From Sporichthyaceae bacterium (GTDB taxonomy: Bacteria > Actinomycetota > Actinomycetes > JACCUZ01), in assembly GCA_013698395.1 (NCBI GenBank), contig JACCUZ010000274.1, positions 1-7,730 on the forward strand: 7,730 bases of DNA, in the 5' to 3' direction. The notes under the pieces are model-generated. The model made no database searches, was not told the DNA's origin, and saw nothing but the letters and a program-made list of their open reading frames with translations. A program made the position numbers and the translations under genes. Positions 1-7,093 of the stretch are shown here, one piece after another. How positions within the stretch are numbered: the stretch's first letter is position 1; each line of letters begins with the position of its first letter.

Positions 1-2
1 AA

Positions 3-484
<482 letters not shown>

Positions 485-488
<4 letters not shown>

Positions 489-1948
489 GTCACCAGGCTG
501 GGACCACCGACGAAGAGGGCAGCTTAGCCACGGAGATCCGCAGCAAGAACCTGCCGGGCGTGCGCTACGCCGACCTGCCCGAGCCACTGCCCCTCAAGCG
601 GGTCCTCGGTCCCAGCGTGCTGCTGCTCGCCGGTGCCATCGGGTCGGGCGAGTACGTCCTGTGGCCCTACATCACCTCGCAGGTCGGGCTCACCCTCGTC
701 TGGCTGGTGCTCATCGGGGTCGGGACGCAGTACTTCCTCAACATGGAGATCGAGCGCTACACCCTCGCGACGGGCGAGACCGCGGTCAGCGGGTTCACCC
801 GCCTCTGGAAGCCGTGGAGCTGGCTGTTCATCATCATGACGGTGGTCCCCTGGGCCTGGCCCGGCTGGGCCACAGGAGGGACCACGACGCTCAGCTTCGT
901 CACCGGGTTCTCCGAGGACGCCATCCCGTACGTGACCATCGGGGTCCTGCTGCTCATCGGCGCCGTCCTGACCCTCTCCCCCGTGGTGTACCAGACGGTC
1001 GAGAAGATCCAGTTCTTCATGGTCGCCGTGATGGTGCTCTTCCTGCTATACGCGGCGGTCGCGCTGCTCGGTCTGGACGGCTACGCAGAGCTGGGCCGGG
1101 GGTTCGTGGAGGTGCAGAAGATCCCCGACTCCATCTCCTCGATCGGCGCGGCCACCCTCCTCGGGGCCATCGCCTTCGCCGGCGCAGGCGGCGCGCTCAA
1201 CCTGGTCCAGTCCAACTGGGTGCGCGACAAGGGCCTGGGCATGGGAGCCCGGCTGCCCAAGGTCGTCTCGCCGTTCACCGGTGAGGAGGTCGCCGCCCCG
1301 ACGACCGGATTCTTCTTCCGCCGTGATGAGGCGAACATGCACCGGTGGAACGCGTGGTGGAAGGTCGCCAACCGCGAGCAGTTCACCACCTTCTTCGTGA
1401 TCGGCGCCTTCGCCCTGCTCGTGCTCATGACGCTGACCGCGGTCAGTGTCGGTGTCGGCGGTGACGCCGAGAGCTTCGACTTCATCAAGGAGCAGGGCGA
1501 GGCGCTCAAGGGTGAGCACGGCTCGGCGCTCGGCACGATCTTCTGGCTGATCGGTTCGATCGTGCTCTACTCCACTAACCTCGCGGTGCTCGACATGGTG
1601 GGGCGGGTGACAGCGGACGTGCTCAAGACCGGGCCGCTCGCGCAGAACACCCGGTGGTCGGAGAGCCGGCTGTACTTCACCGTCGTGTGGCTCGAGATCG
1701 CGTTCGGCTCCGCCATCCTGCTCTCCGGGTTGGACCAGCCGCTGCTCCTGCTCGTGATCGCCTCGTCGTTGAACGGGCTGGTCATGTTCGTCTACTCGGC
1801 CCTGCTGATCCAGCTCAACAAGGGCATGCTGCCCGCCGAGATCGGGCTCCGCGGTGGACGGTTGGCGGCCCTCGTGTGGGCCGTCGTCTTCTACGGCGGA
1901 TTCTCCGTTGTCCTGCTCTACGACCAGATCGGCAACCTCTTCGAGTAG
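485..1948 (+). CDS. Nramp-family-like membrane transporter lacking the metal-binding motifs
   Basis: Protein of 487 aa with about 11 hydrophobic segments (roughly 42-62, 68-88, 112-130, 150-168, 176-196, 222-242, 300-322, 348-370, 398-415, 420-442, 460-480), as in Nramp (SLC11) transporters of the LeuT fold. The TM1 region starts LGPSVLLLAG and aligns with the Nramp GPGLL start. Where canonical Nramps have DPGN in TM1, this protein has G53-S54-G55-E56. In TM6 the MPH region is replaced by Ala/Gly (AFAGAGGALNL, 230-240). The residues that coordinate Mn2+/Fe2+ in true Nramps are therefore absent, so a divalent-metal role is doubtful even though such proteins are usually labelled that way. The TM6-TM7 loop is long (about 244-299) and rich in Trp, Arg and Lys. 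Start ATG 485 is set by a strong Shine-Dalgarno and the ATGA overlap with glcF. Co-translation with a glycolate oxidase subunit suggests, as inference only, uptake or export of an organic acid. Confidence 0.8.
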
Positions 1949-1950
1949 CC

Positions 1951-1976
1951 GGCCCGCGGATCAGCCAGCGCGGTCC
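1951..1976. terminator. Possible GC-rich hairpin between convergent genes
   Basis: GGCCCGCG (1951-1958) pairs with CGCGGTCC (1969-1976) with one mismatch (1953/1974) around a 10-nt loop. It fills the 12-bp gap between the Nramp-like stop (1946-1948) and the MFS stop (1961-1963) and runs into the MFS gene's 3' end. There is no U-tract on either strand, so it could only be a weak or actinobacterial-type terminator. Short GC-rich stems are common by chance at this base composition. Confidence 0.3.
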
Positions 1977-3742
1977 TCCTCGAGCACCTCGCCGTCCACC
2001 ATCTGGCTCGACGGCGCCGAGACCGCGCTGGCTACCGCGGCGGTGGCTCCTGCCGCCACCGCGAGCGCCTCCGCCTCCGCGTCCTCCCGACGCGCGTCGA
2101 TGCCCGAGAGCGACCGCAGCTTCTCCTCGGGCAGGAAGAAGGCAGCGGCCAGGGCGACCAACAGCACGAGCGCCGCCACCCGGAACACGAGGTCCATGGA
2201 CCCCGCGAAGCCCTCGAGGAACGGCCGGGCCAGCCGCGGGTCGAGCCGGCCCAGGAACGACGTGTCGTCCAGCGCCCCGGCCGGCAAGGTGCCGCTGCCC
2301 TCGTCCAGGGCGCGTACGACGGCCGAGCCGGTCGGGTCGGAGAGCACCGCCGGGTCCCGCAGCGCCGCCTGGAAGGCGGGAGCGGCCGACCCGGCGCGGA
2401 CCGCCGCGAGGATCTTGTCCCCCACCGTCGAGAAGAGGATCGACAGGAACACCGCCGTCCCCAGCGTGCCGCCCATCTGCCGGAAGAACGTGGCCGACGA
2501 GGTGGCGACGCCCATGTCCTGGGGCGGCACGGCGTTCTGCACGGCGAGCACCAGCGGCTGCATGTTGAAACCGAGGCCGAGACCGAGCATCCCGGTCATC
2601 AGCAGCGTGACCCAGAGCGGCGTGTCCACCCCGATCGTCGAGAGGAGGCCCAGGGAGATGACGAGCAGCACCGCCCCGATGACGGGAAACCGCTTGTAGC
2701 GTCCCGTCCGGGAGATCACCTGACCGGACAGCACCGAGCCGCCCATGAGTCCCGCGGTCAGGGGCAGCAGCAGCAGGCCGGCCGACGTCGGGGTCTGGCC
2801 CTTCACGATCTGCAGGTAAAGCGGCAGTGCGGCGAGCCCGCCGAACATGCCCATCCCGAGGATGAAGTTGAGCAGCGAGCCGATGCCGAAGGTCCGGCCC
2901 CGGAACAGCCGCAGCGGCAGCAGCGCATCATCGCCGTACCTCCGCTCGGCGAGGAAGAACCCCCCGAGGCCGAGCACCCCGACGACGATCGCGGTCAGCG
3001 ACCGCGCGGAGGTCCAGCCCCAGTCACGGCCCTGCTCGGCGACCAGCAGGAGTGGCGTCAGGCCGATCACAAGGGCGAGAGCGCCAGGCCAGTCGATCCG
3101 ATGCTCGCGAGGCTGGTGCGGAAGGTGCAGGCTGCGCCGGACGATGACCAGCGCGGCGATGCCGACCGGCACGTTGACCAGGAAGACCCAGCGCCACCCG
3201 GTGATGCCGAGGATCGCGTCCTGCCCGGACAGGAAGCCCCCGACGACCGGCCCGAGCACACTCGACGTGCCGAAGACGGCGAGGAAGTAGCCCTGGTACT
3301 TGGCGCGCTCGCGCGGCGGCACGAGGTCGCCGATGATCGTCAGCGCCAGCGAGAAGAGCCCGCCCGCGCCGAGGCCCTGAACCGCGCGGAAGGCAGCGAG
3401 CTGCCACATCTCCTGCGCGAAACCGCACAGCGCCGAGCCGACGACGAACACCGTGATGGCGGCGAGGAAGAACGGCCGGCGGCCGTAGAGGTCGGAGAGC
3501 TTGCCGTAGAGCGGCGTGCTGATGGTGGCGGTGATGAGGTACGCCGTCGTGGCCCAGGCCTGCACCGACAAGCCCTGCAGGTCGTCGGCGATGGTCCGGA
3601 TCGAGGTCGCCACGATCGTCTGGTCCAGCGCCGCCAGGAACATGCCCGCCATCAGGCCGGCGAGGATCGTGAGGATCTGCCGATGGGTCAGCGGCTCGCT
3701 GGGCGCGAGTGCGGTGGACGGGCTCACTGGGTCTACAACCAC
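1961..3742 (-). CDS. MFS drug-efflux transporter, DHA2 (EmrB/QacA) type, 14 TM
   Basis: Proton-coupled inner-membrane exporter of 593 aa, the expected size for the 14-helix DHA2 family of multidrug pumps. Visible signatures: LDQTIVATSI (39-48, motif D1 in TM1), GKLSDLYGRRP (80-90, motif A in the TM2-TM3 loop), RAVQGLGAGG (119-128, motif B) and GTSSVLGPVVGG (158-169, motif C of antiporters), followed by GWRWVFLVNVPVG. A long soluble loop (about 440-510) precedes the last helix, as is usual for this group, and there is an extra charged, Ala-rich cytosolic tail (about 540-593). The substrate cannot be read from sequence. The start is uncertain: GTG at 3742 lies 12 nt after the DUF72 stop, in the same frame and without a Shine-Dalgarno; a second GTG at 3727 (residue 6) is an alternative. 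It probably shares a transcript with DUF72. No TetR- or MarR-type regulator is adjacent. Confidence 0.9.
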   Translation of the reverse strand: MVVDPVSPSTALAPSEPLTHRQILTILAGLMAGMFLAALDQTIVATSIRTIADDLQGLSVQAWATTAYLITATISTPLYGKLSDLYGRRPFFLAAITVFVVGSALCGFAQEMWQLAAFRAVQGLGAGGLFSLALTIIGDLVPPRERAKYQGYFLAVFGTSSVLGPVVGGFLSGQDAILGITGWRWVFLVNVPVGIAALVIVRRSLHLPHQPREHRIDWPGALALVIGLTPLLLVAEQGRDWGWTSARSLTAIVVGVLGLGGFFLAERRYGDDALLPLRLFRGRTFGIGSLLNFILGMGMFGGLAALPLYLQIVKGQTPTSAGLLLLPLTAGLMGGSVLSGQVISRTGRYKRFPVIGAVLLVISLGLLSTIGVDTPLWVTLLMTGMLGLGLGFNMQPLVLAVQNAVPPQDMGVATSSATFFRQMGGTLGTAVFLSILFSTVGDKILAAVRAGSAAPAFQAALRDPAVLSDPTGSAVVRALDEGSGTLPAGALDDTSFLGRLDPRLARPFLEGFAGSMDLVFRVAALVLLVALAAAFFLPEEKLRSLSGIDARREDAEAEALAVAAGATAAVASAVSAPSSQMVDGEVLEEDRAG

Positions 3743-3754
3743 GGTGTCGGACGG

Positions 3755-4591
3755 CTATTCCGGTGGCGGTTCCGGGTCGAGGCCGAGGCGCTGCAGCAGC
3801 CGCTGCGCGTCGAACGGCGCGTGCACCTTCACGTCGTTGTCGAAGTAGACGACCACGTCACACCCCTGGTCGCGCCATCCCATGACCCGCCCGGCCCAGA
3901 CGTCGAGCGCTGCGTCGTCGTACCCGCTGACGTAGAGCTCCTCGGCGCCGTGCAGCCGTACGTAGGCCAGGTCGGTCGTCGGCTCGAGCAGCAGCGGCCA
4001 TCGTCCGGCGGTGTCGGCAGTCACCACCGCGACGTCCTGACGGCGCAGGAGTTCCAGGAACGAGTCGCACTCGAAGGTCGCGTGCCGCACCTCCACCGCA
4101 TGCCGGATGGGGCGCTCGGCGTCGGTGGTGGTCCAGGCGCGACCCTCGACCTTGTCGTCGTGGCCCTCGGCCAGTCGCACCGCGGCTGTGGTGGTCCGCG
4201 GCAGCATCGCCAGGAAGTCGTCCATGCGGGAGCCGTCGAAACCGAGGTTGGGTGGCAGCTGCCAGAGCATGGGGCCCAGCTTGTCCCCGAGCGCGAGCAC
4301 CCCCGAGGCGAAGAAGTTGGCCAGCGCCGTCTCCACGCCTCGGAGCTTCTTCATGTGCGTGATGAAGCGGCCACCCTTGACCGCGAACAGGAAGTCCTCG
4401 GGGGTCTGCGCGCGCCACCCGCGGTAGCCCTCGGGTCGCTGCAGGGAGTAGAAGGAACCGTTGATCTCGACCGACGTGAGCCGATGGGAGGCCCACTCCA
4501 GCTCACGACGTTGAGGCAGGCCCTTGGGATAGAAGACGCCGCGCCACGGCGGGTACCGCCAGCCCGAGATCCCGATGCGGACCTCCGGCAT
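3755..4591 (-). CDS. DUF72 (YecE-like) family protein
   Basis: Predicted soluble protein of 278 aa, typical length for DUF72, a TIM-barrel-like family without a settled biochemical role. Family blocks in order: GISGWRYPPWRGVFYP (7-22), VEINGSFYSLQRPE (41-54), FLFAVKGGRFITHMKKL (67-83), LGPMLWQLPPNL (105-116), AVEVRHATF (165-173), LAYVRLHG (208-215) and VYFDNDVKVHAPFDAQRL (248-265). The ATG at 4591 is chosen because the conserved N-terminal block starts only a few residues later and nothing coding-like precedes it. There is no Shine-Dalgarno; instead a TACACT hexamer ends 6 nt before the ATG, which points to a leaderless mRNA. It is the first gene of a likely two-gene unit with the MFS pump; I know of no functional link between the two families. 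Confidence 0.92.
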   Translation of the reverse strand: MPEVRIGISGWRYPPWRGVFYPKGLPQRRELEWASHRLTSVEINGSFYSLQRPEGYRGWRAQTPEDFLFAVKGGRFITHMKKLRGVETALANFFASGVLALGDKLGPMLWQLPPNLGFDGSRMDDFLAMLPRTTTAAVRLAEGHDDKVEGRAWTTTDAERPIRHAVEVRHATFECDSFLELLRRQDVAVVTADTAGRWPLLLEPTTDLAYVRLHGAEELYVSGYDDAALDVWAGRVMGWRDQGCDVVVYFDNDVKVHAPFDAQRLLQRLGLDPEPPPE

Positions 4592-4597
4592 CGGGTC

Positions 4598-4603
4598 AGT
4601 GTA
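4598..4603 (-). promoter_or_regulatory. Putative -10 element for a leaderless DUF72 transcript
   Basis: On the minus strand TACACT is followed by 6 nt and then the ATG at 4591. Transcription normally begins about 7 nt after a -10 hexamer, which places the start on the A of ATG. No convincing -35 box was seen 16-18 nt upstream, and no Shine-Dalgarno exists. Confidence 0.5.
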
Positions 4604-4644
4604 GGGAGGGGTGGATGGGAGGGTGCGTCGCCGCGGCTTGCGTC

Positions 4645-4650
4645 TACGGT
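4645..4650 (+). promoter_or_regulatory. Putative -10 element for the leaderless small gene at 4657
   Basis: TACGGT is followed by CAACCC and then ATG at 4657, giving the same TANNNT-N6-ATG spacing as the divergent DUF72 gene. This favours ATG 4657 over the in-frame ATG at 4615, whose extra 14 codons would cover this element. There is no Shine-Dalgarno and no clear -35. Confidence 0.5.
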
Positions 4651-4656
4651 CAACCC

Positions 4657-5061
4657 ATGCTGCCTGTCGACACGGCCCGTGCCCTTCGAGACGCCGGTCT
4701 GCGCTGGACCCCCAGCAACGGCGACCAGTTCGTGGTTCCCGACCGGGGCATGGACGAGCAGGTCTTCGTGCTCAGCGACATGACGATCGAGGTGCAGGAC
4801 CACCCGGCCGGACCGATCATCAAGTTCAACGGGACCACCGAGTGGGCGCTGGACTCGCTCGAACAGAGCGACGCCCTATGGGTGCCGGCCGAGCACCAGC
4901 TGCGACACCTGCTCGGTGCAACGTTCGTGCGGCTCGAGCGGTCCGGGGACTCGTACACCGTGGTGGCCGTCGTGGACGGCTCGGAGAGCCCGGCGCGGGC
5001 TGAGACGGCAGAGGAGGCCTACGGCCGGGCGCTGCTGGACCTCCTGCAGTCGCTGGCCTGA
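4657..5061 (+). CDS. Small conserved-looking protein of unknown function
   Basis: Predicted 134-aa soluble, acidic protein, with no signal peptide, membrane segment or cysteine. I cannot assign a function. The middle looks like a compact alpha/beta fold: a basic N-terminal helix (about 5-14, ARALRDAGLR), strand-rich stretches FVVPDR (25-30) and QVFVLSDMTIEVQD (35-48), the block IIKFNGTTEWALDSLEQ (54-70), an amphipathic helix (about 78-88), strands (about 89-107) and a C-terminal helix (about 116-132). From memory, unchecked, similar short proteins occur across actinobacteria under inconsistent names. An in-frame ATG at 4615 would add 14 Cys/Ala/Gly-rich residues, but ATG 4657 fits the promoter geometry better. 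It diverges from DUF72 and converges on adk. Third-position G/C bias through the frame supports real coding. Confidence 0.75.
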   Translation: MLPVDTARALRDAGLRWTPSNGDQFVVPDRGMDEQVFVLSDMTIEVQDHPAGPIIKFNGTTEWALDSLEQSDALWVPAEHQLRHLLGATFVRLERSGDSYTVVAVVDGSESPARAETAEEAYGRALLDLLQSLA

Positions 5062-5079
5062 CGAGGGCGTCGCGGGTGC

Positions 5080-5101
5080 CGGCTGGCTGGTCGGTCAGCC
5101 G
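5080..5101. terminator. Candidate hairpin between convergent genes (4657 gene and adk)
   Basis: CGGCTG (5080-5085) pairs perfectly with CAGCCG (5096-5101). In the plus-strand transcript the stem continues through three further pairs (two G-U) to a GGTC tetraloop (5089-5092). It lies 18 bp after the plus-strand stop and covers the adk stop at 5095-5097. No U-tract follows, so termination strength is uncertain. Confidence 0.4.
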
Positions 5102-5670
5102 TCCAGCGCCGGGCGCAGCGCGTCGAGCTGCTCGATCACCGACCGGGTCACCTCGTCGGCTGGCAACGAGCCGTTAACGGTGATCAGCTCCTCGCGCTCG
5201 GCGTAGTAGGCGACCATCGGGCGGGTCTTCTGCTCGTACACCTCGAGCCGGTGCTCGATCACGTCCTGGGTGTCGTCGGAGCCGCGGCCGCGCGCCAGCA
5301 GCCGGCGCACCAGCTCCTCGGTCGGCACGTCGAGGTGGATCGCCACCTGGACCGCGACACCGAGCTGCTTGGCGGTCCCGTAGGCGACTTTCGCCTGCTC
5401 GACCGTCCTCGGGAACCCGTCGAGTACGTAGCCGCCACCCTCGCTGGCGGCCACGATCGGCTTGCGCAGCATGTCGAGCACGACCTGGTCAGGCACGAGG
5501 TCCCCCCGCGAGACGTACTGCTTGACCGCCTTGCCCAGCGTGGTCCCCTCGGTCACGTGCTGGCGCAGCAGGTCGCCGCTGGAGATGTGGGTGATGCCGA
5601 GCCGGTCGGCGAGCTGGACCGCCTGGGTCCCCTTGCCCGCGCCGGGCGCACCGATGAGCAGCAGTCTCAT
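5095..5670 (-). CDS. adk: Adenylate kinase, short (LID-less) form
   Basis: Cytosolic enzyme of 191 aa that interconverts ATP + AMP and 2 ADP. The N-terminus MRLLLIGAPGAGKGTQ holds the P-loop (G7-T15). SSGDLLR (30-36) is the AMP-binding arm, VLDGFPRT (82-89) carries the signature with R88, and RGRGSDDTQDVIEHRL (127-142) supplies the catalytic-region arginines. The LID is a short loop, with no zinc-finger cysteines or long insertion, as in the ~180-residue actinobacterial enzymes. ATG 5670 places the P-loop at the usual distance; the open frame runs further upstream to 6822, but that part lies antisense to hutF and is not adk. A weak AGGA lies 9 nt before the start. An overlapping ATG at 5680 is out of frame. 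The usual actinobacterial site for adk is beside secY and map; here it stands alone, so it may be a second copy. Confidence 0.95.
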   Translation of the reverse strand: MRLLLIGAPGAGKGTQAVQLADRLGITHISSGDLLRQHVTEGTTLGKAVKQYVSRGDLVPDQVVLDMLRKPIVAASEGGGYVLDGFPRTVEQAKVAYGTAKQLGVAVQVAIHLDVPTEELVRRLLARGRGSDDTQDVIEHRLEVYEQKTRPMVAYYAEREELITVNGSLPADEVTRSVIEQLDALRPALDG

Positions 5671-5721
5671 GGCGGGACATCCTGCCTGGTCGGCCCTAGT
5701 TCGCGCAGCCGTGTCCACCCC

Positions 5722-5727
5722 TACGCT
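5722..5727 (+). promoter_or_regulatory. Putative -10 element upstream of hutF
   Basis: TACGCT ends 9 nt before the hutF ATG at 5737, so the transcript would have a leader of only about 2-3 nt. There is no Shine-Dalgarno before the ATG. The element lies in the 66-bp gap shared with the divergent adk. No matching -35 box was recognised. Confidence 0.4.
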
Positions 5728-5736
5728 GGGCCGCCC

Positions 5737-7074
5737 ATGACGACCTACACGTGCGAGCTCGCCTGGCTGCCGCCCGGGCGGGTGGCGCGCGAGGTACGCG
5801 TCGAGGTGCAGGGCGGGCGCATCACCGCCGTGAGCGAGGATGCCGGCCAGGTGACGGGCCCGCCCGGCGAGCGGCTGCCGGGCCTGGTGCTCCCCGGGCT
5901 GGCCAACGCGCACTCGCACGCGTTCCACCGAGCGCTGCGTGGCCGCACCCATGACCCGAGCCAAGGGACGTTCTGGTCCTGGCGTGAGCAGATGTACGCG
6001 GTCGCGGCCCGGCTCGACCCGGACACCTACCACGAGCTGGCCCGGGCGACCTTCGCGGAGATGGCACTGGCCGGGGTGACCTGCGTCGGAGAGTTCCACT
6101 ACCTCCACCACGGGCCGGACGGCACGCCGTACGAGGACCCGAACGAGATGGGGCTTGCCGTCGTCGAGGCCGCCCGCGAGGCCGGAATCCGCGTCGCGCT
6201 GCTGGACTGCTGCTACCTCACCGGCGGCATCGGAGTGCCGCTCGAGGGGGTGCAGCGGCGGTTCGGTGACGGTGACGTGCAGCGGTGGGCGGCCCGGGTC
6301 GACGACCTCGCCACGTCGGTAACGGGCGAGGACGTGGTGGTCGCGGCCGCTGTCCACTCGGTGCGGGCCGTGCCCCGCGACCAGCTGGCGGAGGTCGGCA
6401 GTTGGTCGCACACTGCTCCGCTGCACGCGCACGTGTCCGAGCAGGCCGAGGAGAACGAGCAGTGCCATCTCGCCTACGGCGTCAGCCCGACCCAACTGCT
6501 GCGCGACCAAGGGCTGCTCGGTCCGCGGACGACCGCCGTGCACGCCACCCACCTCGATGATGACGACGTGTCGCTGCTGGGGGGCGCGTCGACGTACGTC
6601 TGCATGTGCCCCACCACCGAGCGCGACCTCGGCGACGGCATCGGCCCGGCCCGGTGGCTCCGCGACGCCGGGTCCCCGCTGAGCCTGGGCTCGGACAGCC
6701 ATGCGGTCATCGACCTGCTCGAGGAGGCGCGCACGCTCGAGCTCGACGAGCGGCTCGCCACCGGGCTGCGCGGCCACTGGGGCACGGCAGAGCTGCTCGA
6801 CGCTGCCACTGCCGCCGGGCACGCGTCGCTCGGCTTCCCCGACGCCGGCCGGCTTGAGGTCGGGGCACGCGCCGACCTCGTCGCGGTGCGGCTGGACTCT
6901 GTGCGCACGGCCGGCGGCGCCCCGGACGATGCGGCGACGCGGGTGGTCTTCGCCGCTGCGGCGTGCGACGTGACCGACGTCGTAGCCTCAGGGCGCCGAG
7001 TGGTGTCCGGCGGACGGCACGTCCTCGGCGACGTCGGCCGGCTGCTCGCGGACGCGGTCGCTGCCGTTACCTGA
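5737..7074 (+). CDS. hutF: Formimidoylglutamate deiminase (HutF), amidohydrolase superfamily
   Basis: Predicted 445-aa cytosolic zinc hydrolase that converts N-formimidoyl-L-glutamate to N-formyl-L-glutamate and ammonia in the histidine-utilisation pathway. Active-site positions are visible: H59 and H61 in HSHAFHRALRG (metal ligands), H206 and R209 in VHSVRAV (substrate side), H232 in HVSEQ, H269 in VHATHLDD, and D320 in LGSDSH. CMCPTTERDLGDG (289-301) is also typical of HutF rather than of guanine or adenosine deaminases. Their numbering agrees closely with what I recall for the Pseudomonas enzyme. ATG 5737 is chosen because the beta-sandwich N-terminus begins there; the frame stays open upstream to 5251, but that part is antisense to adk. 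No other hut gene is visible: adk is upstream and an unrelated gene converges downstream. The partner formylglutamate hydrolase and imidazolonepropionase must be elsewhere or absent. Confidence 0.93.
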   Translation: MTTYTCELAWLPPGRVAREVRVEVQGGRITAVSEDAGQVTGPPGERLPGLVLPGLANAHSHAFHRALRGRTHDPSQGTFWSWREQMYAVAARLDPDTYHELARATFAEMALAGVTCVGEFHYLHHGPDGTPYEDPNEMGLAVVEAAREAGIRVALLDCCYLTGGIGVPLEGVQRRFGDGDVQRWAARVDDLATSVTGEDVVVAAAVHSVRAVPRDQLAEVGSWSHTAPLHAHVSEQAEENEQCHLAYGVSPTQLLRDQGLLGPRTTAVHATHLDDDDVSLLGGASTYVCMCPTTERDLGDGIGPARWLRDAGSPLSLGSDSHAVIDLLEEARTLELDERLATGLRGHWGTAELLDAATAAGHASLGFPDAGRLEVGARADLVAVRLDSVRTAGGAPDDAATRVVFAAAACDVTDVVASGRRVVSGGRHVLGDVGRLLADAVAAVT

Positions 7075-7093
7075 TCTGGGCGCGCCAGGTCAG
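7071..7093. terminator. Stem-loop spanning both stop codons of convergent hutF and the 7464 gene
   Basis: CTGATCTGG (7071-7079) pairs with CCAGGTCAG (7085-7093) over 9 positions around a GCGCG loop. Position 7075/7089 is a G-U wobble in the plus-strand RNA but an A-C mismatch in the minus-strand RNA, so the hairpin suits hutF transcripts better. It contains the hutF stop (7072-7074) and the opposing stop (7090-7092). No U-tract follows, as is common in actinobacteria. Confidence 0.5.

Noticed and set aside
2013..2091. Repetitive GC-rich GCG/GCC stretch, considered as a simple repeat
   Set aside because: It encodes the Ala/Val-rich tail of the MFS protein and has no regular repeat unit.
1654..2568. 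304-aa plus-strand frame across the convergent junction
   Set aside because: Arg/Pro-rich shadow spanning the ends of two well-identified genes in other frames.
1854..2699. 281-aa plus-strand frame antisense to the MFS gene
   Set aside because: Ser/Ala/Arg/Pro-rich translation with no motif, fully explained by the opposing coding sequence.
3101..4783. 560-aa plus-strand open frame
   Set aside because: It lies antisense to the MFS and DUF72 genes, both of which have clear family motifs; its own translation is low-complexity Arg/Glu/His/Gly-rich with no recognisable domain.
5251..5736. Upstream extension of the hutF frame
   Set aside because: It is antisense to adk and resembles no protein domain; the amidohydrolase fold begins at 5737.
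5671..6822. Long upstream extension of the adk frame (575 aa in total)
   Set aside because: It is antisense to hutF. The adk P-loop must be near the N-terminus, so the gene starts at 5670.
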